DNA of 31,027 nt from a bacterium MnTg04 (GTDB taxonomy: Bacteria; Pseudomonadota; Gammaproteobacteria; Steroidobacterales; MnTg04): NCBI GenBank assembly GCA_008975185.1, contig BFAU01000082.1, forward strand, positions 1-31,027, in the 5' to 3' direction. Every line of letters starts with the position of its first letter. Position 1 is the stretch's first letter. The position numbers and the translations under genes were made by a program. This document shows positions 15,137 to 26,669 of the stretch, in pieces. The notes under the pieces are model-generated. The model was not told the origin of the DNA, ran no database searches, and worked only from the letters and a program-made list of their open reading frames with translations.

Positions 15137-15952
15137 ATGGGTAGTGCCCGCATGAAAGTCGCAATACTGGGAGCAAGTGGCCGGATGGGCCAGGCTTTGC
15201 TTGGTGCCCTGCGTCAGTCGACCGATCTGGAACTTGGCGGCGCGCTGGTCAGCCCGGACAATGGGCAGATAGGGCAGGACGCGGGTGCCGGTCTGGGTTG
15301 GCGCAGCGGGGTGAAATACAGCGCCGGGTTGGCGGAGGTCCTGGCGCATGCCGAGGTCGCCATCGATGTAACTTTGCCGGCGGCCAGCGCGGATATTATT
15401 GCGGCATGCCGATCGTCGGGGTGCCCGCTGGTGATCGGTACCAGCGGCCTGGGCGCCGAGCAACGCGGCGCGATAGCGGACGCCGCAAATTCGATTGCGA
15501 TATTGCCCGCGGCGAATTTCAGTATTGCCATGACCTTGATGATGGGCATGGCGCGAGAAGCGACTGCCAGGCTGGGGCCGGCCTGGCAGGTCGATATCCT
15601 GGAAACCCATCACCAGCATAAGCTCGACCGGCCTTCGGGTACCGCGCTCGCCTTGGCGGAAATCATCGCCGGGGAGCGCGGCAAAACACTGGCCGAGACA
15701 CTCGAGTGCATCGAAAACGGCGGGGGACGCAAGGATCCCGGCAGCATCGCAATCCAGTCGGTGCGCAGCGGAGAAGTCGCCGGCGAGCATACGGTCACTT
15801 TTGGCGAGGGCTCGGAGACGCTCGAATTGGTGCATCGCGCGGGCAGCCGGGCGGCTTTCGCCCGCGGAGCCTTATTGGCCGCCGCCTGGCTGGCGCCGCA
15901 AGACCCCGGTCTTTACCGGATGGAGCAAGTCCTGGCGGACAAGCACAGATAG
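15137..15952 (+). CDS. dapB: 4-hydroxy-tetrahydrodipicolinate reductase
   Basis: A 271-residue enzyme of the lysine and diaminopimelate pathway that reduces hydroxy-tetrahydrodipicolinate with NAD(P)H. Visible are the nucleotide loop GASGRMGQ near the N terminus, GTSGLG, NFSIAMTLMM, the catalytic stretch ETHHQHKLDRPSGTAL (His-His and Lys), and SVRSGEVAGEHTVTFG. ATG at 15137 has GGAG six bases upstream, right at the dnaJ stop; a second ATG at 15152 would start nearer the beta strand but lacks a site. The dnaJ-dapB-carA order is common in gammaproteobacteria. Confidence 0.96.
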   Translation: MGSARMKVAILGASGRMGQALLGALRQSTDLELGGALVSPDNGQIGQDAGAGLGWRSGVKYSAGLAEVLAHAEVAIDVTLPAASADIIAACRSSGCPLVIGTSGLGAEQRGAIADAANSIAILPAANFSIAMTLMMGMAREATARLGPAWQVDILETHHQHKLDRPSGTALALAEIIAGERGKTLAETLECIENGGGRKDPGSIAIQSVRSGEVAGEHTVTFGEGSETLELVHRAGSRAAFARGALLAAAWLAPQDPGLYRMEQVLADKHR

Positions 15953-15954
15953 CA

Positions 15955-15983
15955 TGGACACCCGCGAGCCGGCTGAGTACAAT
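15955..15983 (+). promoter_or_regulatory. σ70 promoter of carAB
   Basis: TGGACA (15955-15960) and TACAAT (15978-15983), five of six matches each, are exactly 17 bases apart, directly after the dapB stop. Transcription would start near 15990, leaving a leader of nearly 200 bases before carA. This is the best σ70-type promoter I see in the window. Confidence 0.7.
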
Positions 15984-16013
15984 TTAGCTGCCAGGCAAGT
16001 TACGGGTGCCCGG

Positions 16014-16050
16014 TAAGCGGGAGGGGTCCGGTTCGGATTCATCCCGCTTA
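16014..16050 (+). promoter_or_regulatory. Long hairpin I in the carAB leader
   Basis: TAAGCGGGA (16014-16022) pairs perfectly with TCCCGCTTA (16042-16050). Inside, GGGTCCG pairs with CGGATTC around a GTT loop, with one G-A mismatch between the two stems. That is about 16 pairs in 37 nt. No T-run follows directly; a U-rich stretch begins about 13 bases later. It may be an attenuator, a pause site or a weak terminator. Confidence 0.6.
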
Positions 16051-16054
16051 ACTT

Positions 16055-16084
16055 ATGTGGAACTTTTATTTTAAAAACAACTAG
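16055..16084 (+). other. Possible 9-residue leader peptide of carAB
   Basis: ATG at 16055 opens a frame MWNFYFKNN ending at TAG 16082-16084, between hairpins I and II. Its codons UUU UAU UUU AAA make the leader U-rich, as in known UTP-sensing leaders such as pyrBI. There is no clear ribosome site, so translation is uncertain. Confidence 0.25.
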
Positions 16085-16102
16085 TTAGTGCAAATAATTA
16101 AA

Positions 16103-16145
16103 GTCTTTTCTCGACACCTGAACCCGGCCACCGGGAGAGAAAGAC
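16103..16145 (+). promoter_or_regulatory. Hairpin II in the carAB leader
   Basis: GTCTTTTCTC (16103-16112) pairs with GAGAAAGAC (16137-16145) with one bulged T. An inner CCCGG-CCA-CCGGG hairpin sits at 16123-16135. It ends 26 bases before the carA ribosome site (GGGGGAA, 16172-16178). No T-run follows. Confidence 0.5.
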
Positions 16146-16185
16146 GCTATTTGTGGCTGCAGATCTGCGGCGGGGGAACCGGATC

Positions 16186-17355
16186 GTGAGTATTCCGGCA
16201 ATTCTGGCTCTCGCCGACGGCACTATTTTTCTCGGCAAATCGATAGGCGCCAGCGGGCAGACCGTCGGCGAAGTCGTATTCAATACCGCGATGACCGGTT
16301 ACCAGGAGATTGTCAGCGACCCGTCCTATGCCCGCCAGATCGTTACGCTGACCTATCCGCATATCGGCAATACCGGCGTCAATGCGCTGGATATGGAAGC
16401 GGGTCGGCTCCATTGTGCCGGCCTGATAATCCGGGAACTGCCGATTCGACCGAGTAGCTGGCGGATGGAAGAGAGTTTGCCGGATTTCCTGGTCCGTCAT
16501 GGCCTGATCACGCTGGCGGGCATCGATACCCGCAAATTGACCCGCATCATTCGCAAAAACGGCGCCCAGGCCGGTTGCATCATGAGCGGTGAAATCGACG
16601 AAGCCGCGGCGCTGGCAGCGGCCCGTAAGTTCCCGGGGCTGACCGGCATGGATCTGGCCAAAGTCGTCAGTACCGAGGAGCCGTATTCGTGGAACCAAGG
16701 CACCGGTTGGCCGGCCGATGTAAACCAAGAAACCGCGACCGATCGTTTCCGGGTCGTCGCATACGACTTCGGGATCAAGCGCAACATCCTGCGTTTGTTG
16801 CATGACGCCGGGTGCGATGTGACGGTGGTCGCGGCACAAACGCCAGCCAGCGATGTCCTGGCGATGAATCCGGATGGCGTTTTTCTTTCCAACGGACCGG
16901 GTGACCCGCAGCCATGTGACTACGCGATCCGGGCGATCGGTGAAATCCTGGATGCCGGCGTCCCGACCTTCGGGATCTGCCTGGGTTATCAGTTGATGGC
17001 GCTGACCAGCGGCGCGCGCACGGTCAAGATGAAATTCGGTCACCATGGGGCGAATCATCCGGTGGTCGATATCGAATCGGGGCGAGTTTTTATCAGCAGC
17101 CAGAACCACGGTTTTGCGGTCGACGAAAAAAGCCTGCCGGGCAACCTGGTCGCCACCCATCGCTCACTTTTCGATGGTTCGCTGCAGGGTATCCGCCGTA
17201 CCGATTGCCCGGCATTCGGTTTTCAGGGTCATCCGGAAGCCAGCCCGGGACCGCGCGAGCTAAGCCCGATGTTTGCACGTTTCACGGCGCTGATGGAAAC
17301 AGGCAGAATCCAGGCGGGCGCTGAAGATGCCGGCACCATAAGAGCTGCCGGCTGA
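16186..17355 (+). CDS. carA: Carbamoyl-phosphate synthase small subunit
   Basis: A 389-residue glutamine amidotransferase subunit that supplies ammonia to CarB for carbamoyl phosphate (arginine and pyrimidine synthesis). The N-terminal domain has VFNTAMTGYQEI. The class I amidotransferase domain has SNGPGDP, the nucleophile in GICLGYQ (C265), and GHPEA (H349, E351). The usual GICLGHQ has His where Tyr stands here. GTG at 16186 was chosen because GGGGGAA lies eight bases upstream and the protein then starts where E. coli CarA does; GTG at 16153 would add 11 residues without a site. A short C-terminal extension follows the domain. carB is 53 bases on. Confidence 0.96.
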   Translation: MSIPAILALADGTIFLGKSIGASGQTVGEVVFNTAMTGYQEIVSDPSYARQIVTLTYPHIGNTGVNALDMEAGRLHCAGLIIRELPIRPSSWRMEESLPDFLVRHGLITLAGIDTRKLTRIIRKNGAQAGCIMSGEIDEAAALAAARKFPGLTGMDLAKVVSTEEPYSWNQGTGWPADVNQETATDRFRVVAYDFGIKRNILRLLHDAGCDVTVVAAQTPASDVLAMNPDGVFLSNGPGDPQPCDYAIRAIGEILDAGVPTFGICLGYQLMALTSGARTVKMKFGHHGANHPVVDIESGRVFISSQNHGFAVDEKSLPGNLVATHRSLFDGSLQGIRRTDCPAFGFQGHPEASPGPRELSPMFARFTALMETGRIQAGAEDAGTIRAAG

Positions 17356-17408
17356 GCCAATGATGAACAACCCGACATGGCTGGCCTGAGGGTCGGCGAC
17401 AGATACTG

Positions 17409-20629
<3,221 letters not shown>

Positions 20630-20633
<4 letters not shown>

Positions 20634-21106
20634 GCAAAGTTCCGCTGACCGTAAAAGGCGCTGAAATGCTCCGTGCAGAGTTGAAAAAACTAAAATCCAA
20701 AGATCGACCGAGGATTATCAAGGCGATCGCGGAGGCGCGGGCCCATGGCGATCTGAAAGAGAATGCCGAATATCACGCGGCCAAGGAGCAACAAGGATTT
20801 GCCGAGGGCCGGATCAAGGACATCGATGGCAAGTTGTCGCATGCGCAAATTATCGATGTAACGGAACTCCCGGCCACCGGCCGCGTTGTTTTTGGAGCCA
20901 CGGTCGAGCTGACAGACGAAGACAGCGGCGAAAAAAATGTTTACCGAATTGTCGGCGAGGACGAGGCGGATGCCCGTGCCGGTCTGCTGTCTTTCACCTC
21001 ACCCATCGCCAGGGCGCTGATCGGCAAGGAAGTCGGCGATATCGCCGAGGTGCGCACGCCGGGCGGCGATCGTTCCTACGAAATTGCAAAGGTGCAGTAC
21101 ATCTGA
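20630..21106 (+). CDS. greA: Transcript cleavage factor GreA
   Basis: A 158-residue protein of normal length. The N-terminal coiled coil (1-75) carries the acidic tip segment with GDLKENAEYHAAKEQQ, whose acidic residues place Mg2+ in the RNA polymerase active site. The C-terminal FKBP-like domain includes VVFGATVELTDED, YRIVGEDEAD and SPIARALIGKEVGD. It rescues backtracked polymerase by stimulating RNA cleavage. The ATG at 20630 overlaps the carB stop; AGGAGG-like sequence lies just upstream in carB (CAGGAGGTGC). Confidence 0.97.
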
Positions 21107-21132
21107 TTTTCCGCGGCCGCAACAACGCAACT

Positions 21133-21573
21133 GTGAGCCCGACAGGCTTTGGCGTTGCCCGCCGGGTCGTGTTGAGCCTTTGGGCAGGCAGCCTGTGGAC
21201 AGTCGGCTACCTGGCCGCGCCCACGCTGTTTGCGGTGCTGGATGACCGCCGGCTGGCCGGTGAAATAGCCGGCCGGATGTTTTACGCGGAAACCTGGCTC
21301 AGCCTGATCTGCGCCGCCCTTATTCTGTTGCCTGAATTCATTGGCGACCTTGGCCGCGCTATTTTCAGGCTGGACAATATCCTGGTGATCGTCTGCGTGG
21401 TTCTGCTGGTGGGTGCGGAGTGGGGCGTGCGGCCGCTGATGGATGCGTCGCGTTTAGCGGATGGCGGCACGGGGCCGGATTTCGCGATGTGGCATGGCGT
21501 TGCCGCAGGGATGTATCTGTGCGCCAGTATCGTGGCCTTGGTTTTGCTATGGCGATCAAATTCAGGCAGGTAG
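21133..21573 (+). CDS. DUF4149-type membrane protein, function unknown
   Basis: A 146-residue protein with four predicted membrane helices. The first holds SLWAGSLWTVGYLAAPTLF, and the others cover about 55-72, 82-100 and 122-142. Its pattern (WAGSLW...APTLF...FYAE) is that of DUF4149/TMEM205-like proteins, often found after greA in gammaproteobacteria. No function is established. The start used is GTG at 21133; no ribosome site is evident, and translation may depend on coupling to greA 26 bases upstream. The stop overlaps the convergent yhbY by 12 bases. Confidence 0.82.
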   Translation: MSPTGFGVARRVVLSLWAGSLWTVGYLAAPTLFAVLDDRRLAGEIAGRMFYAETWLSLICAALILLPEFIGDLGRAIFRLDNILVIVCVVLLVGAEWGVRPLMDASRLADGGTGPDFAMWHGVAAGMYLCASIVALVLLWRSNSGR

Positions 21574-21855
21574 AATAATGCCGGTCAGATCCGGGTTGGC
21601 GCGGTAAAAAACCGCGGTGTTGCCGATACGCTGAACCAGTTCCGCTTTGCGTTCCCGGCAGATTCGCTGAATGATTTCGTTTCGTGAATCGCGATCGCCG
21701 ACCCTGATCCGCGTCTTCAGCAGCTCATGGCTGGCCAGCGCCTGCTCGATTTCCGTGGCGACCGCCTCGCTCAGACCGCTGCCGCCAATCCATACAACCG
21801 GTTTGAGGCTGTGTGCACGGCCGCGAAGAAATTTTTTCTGTGCTTCATTTAACAT
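21562..21855 (-). CDS. yhbY: YhbY, CRS1/CRM-domain ribosome assembly RNA-binding protein
   Basis: A 97-residue single CRM domain: LNEAQKKFLRGRAHSLKPVVWIG, then GLSEAV and HELLKTRIRVGDRD, and a C-terminal FYRANPD. The GxxG-type loop (here WIGGSGL) is the RNA-binding part. In E. coli the protein associates with pre-50S particles. ATG at 21855; the longer open frame upstream is only the antisense of rlmE. It is divergent from rlmE with just 21 bases between start codons, an arrangement also seen in E. coli. Confidence 0.95.
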   Translation of the reverse strand: MLNEAQKKFLRGRAHSLKPVVWIGGSGLSEAVATEIEQALASHELLKTRIRVGDRDSRNEIIQRICRERKAELVQRIGNTAVFYRANPDLTGIILPA

Positions 21856-21876
21856 GTGCGGATTATAGGGGCGAGG

Positions 21877-22500
21877 ATGGCAAAACGCAGCAAAAGCAGT
21901 TTCCGCTGGATGCAGGAGCGCTTGAAGGACGAATACGTCGTGCGGGCGCAGAAAGAAGGCTGGCGATCGCGCGCGGTTTACAAACTCAGCGAAATCCATG
22001 AACGGGAGAAACTGATCCGGCCGGGTATGACGCTGATCGACCTGGGGGCGGCGCCCGGTAGCTGGAGCCAGTATGCGACCAGCCTGCTGGATGGGCGCGG
22101 GTCGATTCTGGCGCTGGACCTGCTGACCATGGATTCTCTGCCGGATGTCGAGTTTATCCAGGGCGATTTCACCGAGCCGGCTGTTCTCGATGAGTTGCTG
22201 GATAGGCTCGGCGACCGTAAAGCCGATCTTGTAATGGCGGATATGGCCCCCAATATGAGCGGTATGAGCGCTGTCGATCAGCCCCGGGTGATTTATCTCG
22301 CGGAGTTGACGCTTGAGCTGGCCCACAAGGTACTGAAACCGGGTGGTTTCATGCTGGTCAAACTGTTTCACGGCCAGGGATTCGACGAATACGTGGCCTC
22401 GGTAAAACCCTGTTTTGGCAAGGTGAAAGTCAGGAAACCCAAGGCCTCCAGACCGCGCAGCCGTGAGACTTATCTGCTGGCGGGAAACTATGGCTTGTAG
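21877..22500 (+). CDS. rlmE: 23S rRNA (uridine-2'-O-)-methyltransferase RlmE (FtsJ)
   Basis: A 207-residue enzyme that methylates U2552 of 23S rRNA in the 50S subunit. The SAM-binding motif is GAAPGSW (57-63). The catalytic K-D-K-E tetrad is present: K36, D122 in ADMAPNMSG, K162 in VKLFHGQGF and E197 in SRETYL. ATG at 21877 follows GGGGCGAGG closely. The rlmE-ftsH pair is conserved across proteobacteria and is heat-shock induced in E. coli; I see no σ32 site here. Confidence 0.97.
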   Translation: MAKRSKSSFRWMQERLKDEYVVRAQKEGWRSRAVYKLSEIHEREKLIRPGMTLIDLGAAPGSWSQYATSLLDGRGSILALDLLTMDSLPDVEFIQGDFTEPAVLDELLDRLGDRKADLVMADMAPNMSGMSAVDQPRVIYLAELTLELAHKVLKPGGFMLVKLFHGQGFDEYVASVKPCFGKVKVRKPKASRPRSRETYLLAGNYGL

Positions 22501-22565
22501 TAGGGTCTAATTAACGGAAAGCGGCCGAAAAGGCTGCAACGGGCCGGGTGGCCCAGGGGCTCGTT

Positions 22566-24485
22566 TTGAGCGATTTTACCAAACAGTTATTGCTTTGGGT
22601 CAGCATTGCCATGGTGCTGGTCATGGTGTTCAACAGCTTCAGCACGAACCAGCAGCAGACCGTCGAAGTCGGTTACTCGGAATTCCTCGATGATGTCGAG
22701 GCCGGCGATGTTTTCGAGGTCGTCCTCGATGCCAAGATAATCAGCGGAACCTACCGGGACGGACAGCGCCAGTTCTGGACCAGTAATCCGGAAACGGAGA
22801 CTACCGAGCTGATCGAAGTGCTGCGTAGCAACAACGTCAAGATCAAGGGAGCACCCCCCGAGCGCAAGTCCCTGTTGATGGAATTATTCCTCTCCAGTTT
22901 CCCGATCCTCCTGCTGATTGGCGTCTGGGTCTACTTCATGCGCCAGATGCAAGGCGGCGCCGGTGGCCGTGGCGCGATGTCATTTGGCAAGAGCCGCGCC
23001 CGGTTGCTCAGCGAAGACCAGGTCGGCGTCAATTTTTCGGACGTAGCCGGTATCGAGGAAGCCAAGGAGGAGGTCGGCGAAATCGTGGATTTCCTGCGCG
23101 ATCCCTCGAAATTCCAACGCCTTGGCGGGAAACTCCCCAAAGGTGTGTTGATGACCGGTGCGCCGGGCACTGGCAAGACATTACTTGCGCGAGCCATTGC
23201 CGGCGAAGCCAAGGTCCCGTTTTTTACGATTTCCGGCTCTGATTTTGTCGAAATGTTTGTCGGGGTCGGCGCTTCGCGCGTTCGCGACATGTTTGAACAG
23301 GCGAAAAAGACCGCGCCATGCATTATTTTTATCGATGAAATTGACGCCGTCGGCCGTCATCGCGGCGCGGGTCTGGGCGGCGGGCACGATGAGCGCGAGC
23401 AGACTCTGAATCAGTTGCTGGTCGAAATGGACGGGTTCGAAGGTAATGAAGGCGTCATCGTTATTGCCGCGACCAACCGTCCCGATGTGCTCGATCCGGC
23501 ATTGCTGCGGCCCGGCCGGTTTGATCGCCAGGTGGAGGTCCCGCTTCCCGATGTTCGCGGCCGCGAGCAGATCCTCAAGGTGCATATGCGCAAAGTTCCG
23601 ATAGACGATGACGTGCGTCCGAAAATCATCGCCAGGGGCACGCCGGGCTTTTCGGGGGCCGATCTGGCGAACCTGATCAATGAAGCTGCGCTCATTGCCG
23701 CGCGGGCGAATCGCCGGACAGTCGACATGGAGCAGTTCGAGAAAGCCAAGGATAAAATCATGATGGGCGCCGAGCGGCGCTCGATGGTGATGAGCGAGGA
23801 AGAGCGAAAGCTCACCGCATACCACGAGTCCGGACACGCCATCGTGGGGTTGAGCGTGCCCGATCACGATCCGGTGTACAAAGTCACGATTATCCCGCGT
23901 GGCCGGGCGCTGGGCGTGACCGTTTTCCTGCCGGAAGAAGATCGCTACAGTTTCAGCAGGCGTCGTCTTGAAAGCCAGATTTCCAGTTTGTTTGGCGGGC
24001 GCATTGCCGAGTCAATGATATTTGGCAAGGACGCGGTGACCACGGGTGCGGCTAACGACATAGAGCGGGCGACCGCCCTCGCCCGCAACATGGTTACCAA
24101 GTGGGGTTTGTCGGATGGCATGGGTCCGCTGACCTATAGCGAAGACGATGGCGAGATTTTCCTTGGACGCAGCGTCACCCAGCACAAACATGTATCCGAT
24201 GAAACCGCACATGCCATCGACCGGGAAATCCGCGTGCTGATCGATCGGAACTATGCACGCGCCGAAAAAATCCTGCAAAAGGCAACGAAAACGCTGCACA
24301 AGATGGCCGAGGCACTGATCAAGTACGAAACCATTGACGAAGATCAGATCAAGGACATCATGGCGGGGCGCAAACCGAGTCCCCCCGCGGACTGGGAAGA
24401 CAGCGATACCAAGGGTTCCGCGAAAGACAAGAAAGGCCGGAAAAAAGCCAAAGGCAAGATCGGCGGACCGGCAGAACAGCTTTAG
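22566..24485 (+). CDS. ftsH: ATP-dependent zinc metalloprotease FtsH
   Basis: A membrane AAA+ protease of about 639 residues. Two N-terminal membrane helices flank a periplasmic domain. Then come Walker A GAPGTGKT, Walker B IIFIDEIDAVG, the second-region-of-homology TNRPDVLDPALLRPGRFDRQ and zinc-binding HESGH. It degrades misassembled membrane proteins and short-lived regulators, including σ32 and LpxC in E. coli. I place the start at TTG 22566, with AGGGG (22555-22559) six bases upstream and an N terminus like that of E. coli. An in-frame GTG at 22548 would add six residues but has no site and lies in a small GC hairpin (22541-22554). folP follows directly. Confidence 0.96.
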   Translation: MSDFTKQLLLWVSIAMVLVMVFNSFSTNQQQTVEVGYSEFLDDVEAGDVFEVVLDAKIISGTYRDGQRQFWTSNPETETTELIEVLRSNNVKIKGAPPERKSLLMELFLSSFPILLLIGVWVYFMRQMQGGAGGRGAMSFGKSRARLLSEDQVGVNFSDVAGIEEAKEEVGEIVDFLRDPSKFQRLGGKLPKGVLMTGAPGTGKTLLARAIAGEAKVPFFTISGSDFVEMFVGVGASRVRDMFEQAKKTAPCIIFIDEIDAVGRHRGAGLGGGHDEREQTLNQLLVEMDGFEGNEGVIVIAATNRPDVLDPALLRPGRFDRQVEVPLPDVRGREQILKVHMRKVPIDDDVRPKIIARGTPGFSGADLANLINEAALIAARANRRTVDMEQFEKAKDKIMMGAERRSMVMSEEERKLTAYHESGHAIVGLSVPDHDPVYKVTIIPRGRALGVTVFLPEEDRYSFSRRRLESQISSLFGGRIAESMIFGKDAVTTGAANDIERATALARNMVTKWGLSDGMGPLTYSEDDGEIFLGRSVTQHKHVSDETAHAIDREIRVLIDRNYARAEKILQKATKTLHKMAEALIKYETIDEDQIKDIMAGRKPSPPADWEDSDTKGSAKDKKGRKKAKGKIGGPAEQL

Positions 24486-25340
24486 TTGCCAGGCCCGACA
24501 TTGATTCCGAAGCATCGGCAGTACCCGCGCCCGCTGGTTATGGGGGTGCTCAATGTAACGCCGGATTCGTTTTCGGACGGGGGTCGCTTCATCGATCCGA
24601 GCCTGGCCATGGCCAGGGTGAAGGAGATGGTCGAAGAGGGAGCCGATATCATCGATATCGGTGGGGAATCCACCCGGCCCGGCGCAGCGGCAGTTCCTGT
24701 GGCTGAAGAAATGGAGCGGGTGATACCGTTGCTGCGCGAAATCCATGACACGCTCGCGGTCATGGTTTCTGTCGATACCAGCAAGCCGGAAGTCATGCAG
24801 GCGGCTGTCTCGGCGGGCGCAGGCATGATCAACGACGTGCGCGCATTGCGGGCGCCGGGGGCTATAGAAGCAGTTGCCGATTCATCGGCACAGGTCTGCC
24901 TGATGCACATGCAAGGTGAGCCCAGGACCATGCAGGACAATCCGCGCTACGCGAATGTCATCGCCGAAGTCGGCGATTTTCTGTTCGCGCGCGCTGAAGC
25001 GTGCCTGGCGGCGGGAATCGGCCGGGACCGGATTTTTCTCGATCCGGGCTTTGGTTTCGGAAAAACCCTGGCCCATAACCTTGAGTTGATGGCGGGTCTC
25101 GATAAACTGCTGGAACTGGGTTTTCCGCTGTTGGTCGGAGTCTCGAGAAAATCGATGTTTGGCGCCTTGCTTGAGCGCGAGGTGGACGAGAGACTGGCCG
25201 GTAGCGTCGCCATGGCAGCCATCGCTGCCTGGTCCGGCGTCAGCATTGTTCGGGCGCACGATATTGCGGAGACCAAAGACGCGGTGCGGGTAGCCGCGGC
25301 CGTGCGCGGCGCGCGCCAGGCTACGAGGAACGAGACATGA
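24486..25340 (+). CDS. folP: Dihydropteroate synthase
   Basis: About 284 residues. It joins 4-aminobenzoate to the pterin diphosphate in folate synthesis and is the sulfonamide target. The TIM-barrel motifs are clear: MGVLNVTPDSFSDGG, DIGGESTRPGA, SVDTSKPEVM, INDVRAL, DPGFGFGKTL and GVSRKSMFG. The start is uncertain: TTG at 24486 directly follows the ftsH stop in the same frame, and a second TTG at 24501 has AGG a few bases ahead; the first ATG lies inside the MGVLNVTPD motif and is too late. The stop overlaps the glmM start. Confidence 0.96.
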   Translation: MPGPTLIPKHRQYPRPLVMGVLNVTPDSFSDGGRFIDPSLAMARVKEMVEEGADIIDIGGESTRPGAAAVPVAEEMERVIPLLREIHDTLAVMVSVDTSKPEVMQAAVSAGAGMINDVRALRAPGAIEAVADSSAQVCLMHMQGEPRTMQDNPRYANVIAEVGDFLFARAEACLAAGIGRDRIFLDPGFGFGKTLAHNLELMAGLDKLLELGFPLLVGVSRKSMFGALLEREVDERLAGSVAMAAIAAWSGVSIVRAHDIAETKDAVRVAAAVRGARQATRNET

Positions 25341-26668
25341 AATATTTTGGTACCGATGGGTTGCGGGGCAGGGTCGGTGAGCCGCCGATGACCGTGGATT
25401 TTGCGCTCCGTCTGGCCAGCGCAGTCGCCCGTGTTCTGGTTCCGAATGGCGGCACCGTCGTCATCGGCAAGGACACCCGTGTTTCCGGCTACATGTTCGA
25501 ATCGGCGCTGGAAGCCGGTTTTGTGGCCGCGGGAGTCGACGTCAAACTGCTCGGGCCATTGCCGACACCGGCAATCGCGGTGTTGACCCGGAAATTCGAA
25601 GCCGACCTTGGCGTGGTTATCAGCGCTTCGCACAACCCTTATTTCGATAATGGCATCAAGTTTTTCAATGGCGAAGGCCAGAAGCTATCGGATGAACTCG
25701 AAGTCGCCATCGAAGCCGAACTCGACAAGGCGGTGACCACCAGGGAATCGGCCCTGCTTGGCAAGGCGGAACAAGTGGTGACTGCGCGCCTGCAGTACGA
25801 GGAGTTTTGTTTGTCAACGGTCGAGCCAGGCCTCGATTTAGCGGGATTGAAGATTGTCCTCGATTCCGCACACGGCGCCGCGTACAAGGTCGCGCCGAGA
25901 GTATTGTCCCGGTTGGGCGCGGAAGTCGTACCGATCGGCAGTTCGCCCAATGGTCGCAATATCAACGACCAGTGTGGTTCGACCCATCCCGATCTCCTGC
26001 GCAAGGTGGTAATGGCCGTCGACGCGGATCTGGGCATCGCGCTGGATGGCGACGGCGACCGGGTCGTCATGGTCGATCATAACGGCGTACTGGCGGACGG
26101 CGATCAGCTGATTTATATCATTGCGCGCGATCGAAAAAGCAGGGGTGAGTTGCGCGGGCCGGTCGTAGGCACCGTGATGAGTAACCTGGGTCTGGAAAAT
26201 ACCCTGCACAGCCAGGGGATCGAATTTCTGCGCGCCGCCGTCGGCGACCGAAAAGTACTGGCCATGCTCCACGAGCACGATGGGATACTCGGCGGTGAAA
26301 CCTCCGGCCATATCATCTGCCTGGACAAAGTCACGACCGGTGACGGCCTGGTCGCAGCGCTGCAAATCCTGGAAATCATAAAACGCAACGCCGGCAACCT
26401 GGCGGAGCTGGCCGCGGAAATGCCCAGGTACCCGCAAACGATGATCAATGTTCGGGTTGCCGGTAAGCCGAATCTGGACGATCTGCCGGCGATCAGGAAA
26501 GCCGTTGCCGGTGTCGAGGCGACGCTGGGGAGCGCCGGCCGCGTTGTCCTGCGGTCATCCGGTACGGAGCCCGTTATCCGGGTCATGGTGGAAGGCGAGG
26601 ACGAGGCGCTGGTCAAGAACCTGGCCAGCGAGCTTGCCGAGTCAGTTGAGCAAGCTTGCTCCACCTGA
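25337..26668 (+). CDS. glmM: Phosphoglucosamine mutase
   Basis: A 443-residue enzyme that turns glucosamine-6-phosphate into glucosamine-1-phosphate for UDP-GlcNAc, peptidoglycan and LPS. The phosphoserine loop is SASHNPYFDNG (S98), the metal loop DGDGDR, sugar binding GGETSGH and the C-terminal phosphate site RSSGTEPVIRVM. The ATGA overlap with folP indicates coupled translation. The stop codon lies one base before the palindromic element at 26670. Confidence 0.98.
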   Translation: MKYFGTDGLRGRVGEPPMTVDFALRLASAVARVLVPNGGTVVIGKDTRVSGYMFESALEAGFVAAGVDVKLLGPLPTPAIAVLTRKFEADLGVVISASHNPYFDNGIKFFNGEGQKLSDELEVAIEAELDKAVTTRESALLGKAEQVVTARLQYEEFCLSTVEPGLDLAGLKIVLDSAHGAAYKVAPRVLSRLGAEVVPIGSSPNGRNINDQCGSTHPDLLRKVVMAVDADLGIALDGDGDRVVMVDHNGVLADGDQLIYIIARDRKSRGELRGPVVGTVMSNLGLENTLHSQGIEFLRAAVGDRKVLAMLHEHDGILGGETSGHIICLDKVTTGDGLVAALQILEIIKRNAGNLAELAAEMPRYPQTMINVRVAGKPNLDDLPAIRKAVAGVEATLGSAGRVVLRSSGTEPVIRVMVEGEDEALVKNLASELAESVEQACST

Positions 26669-26669
26669 C

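Noticed and set aside
15954..16016. A 20-codon frame starting at ATG 15954 as a carAB leader peptide
   Set aside because: The -35 and -10 boxes of the carAB promoter lie inside it, so its start codon would not be in that transcript, and it has no ribosome site.
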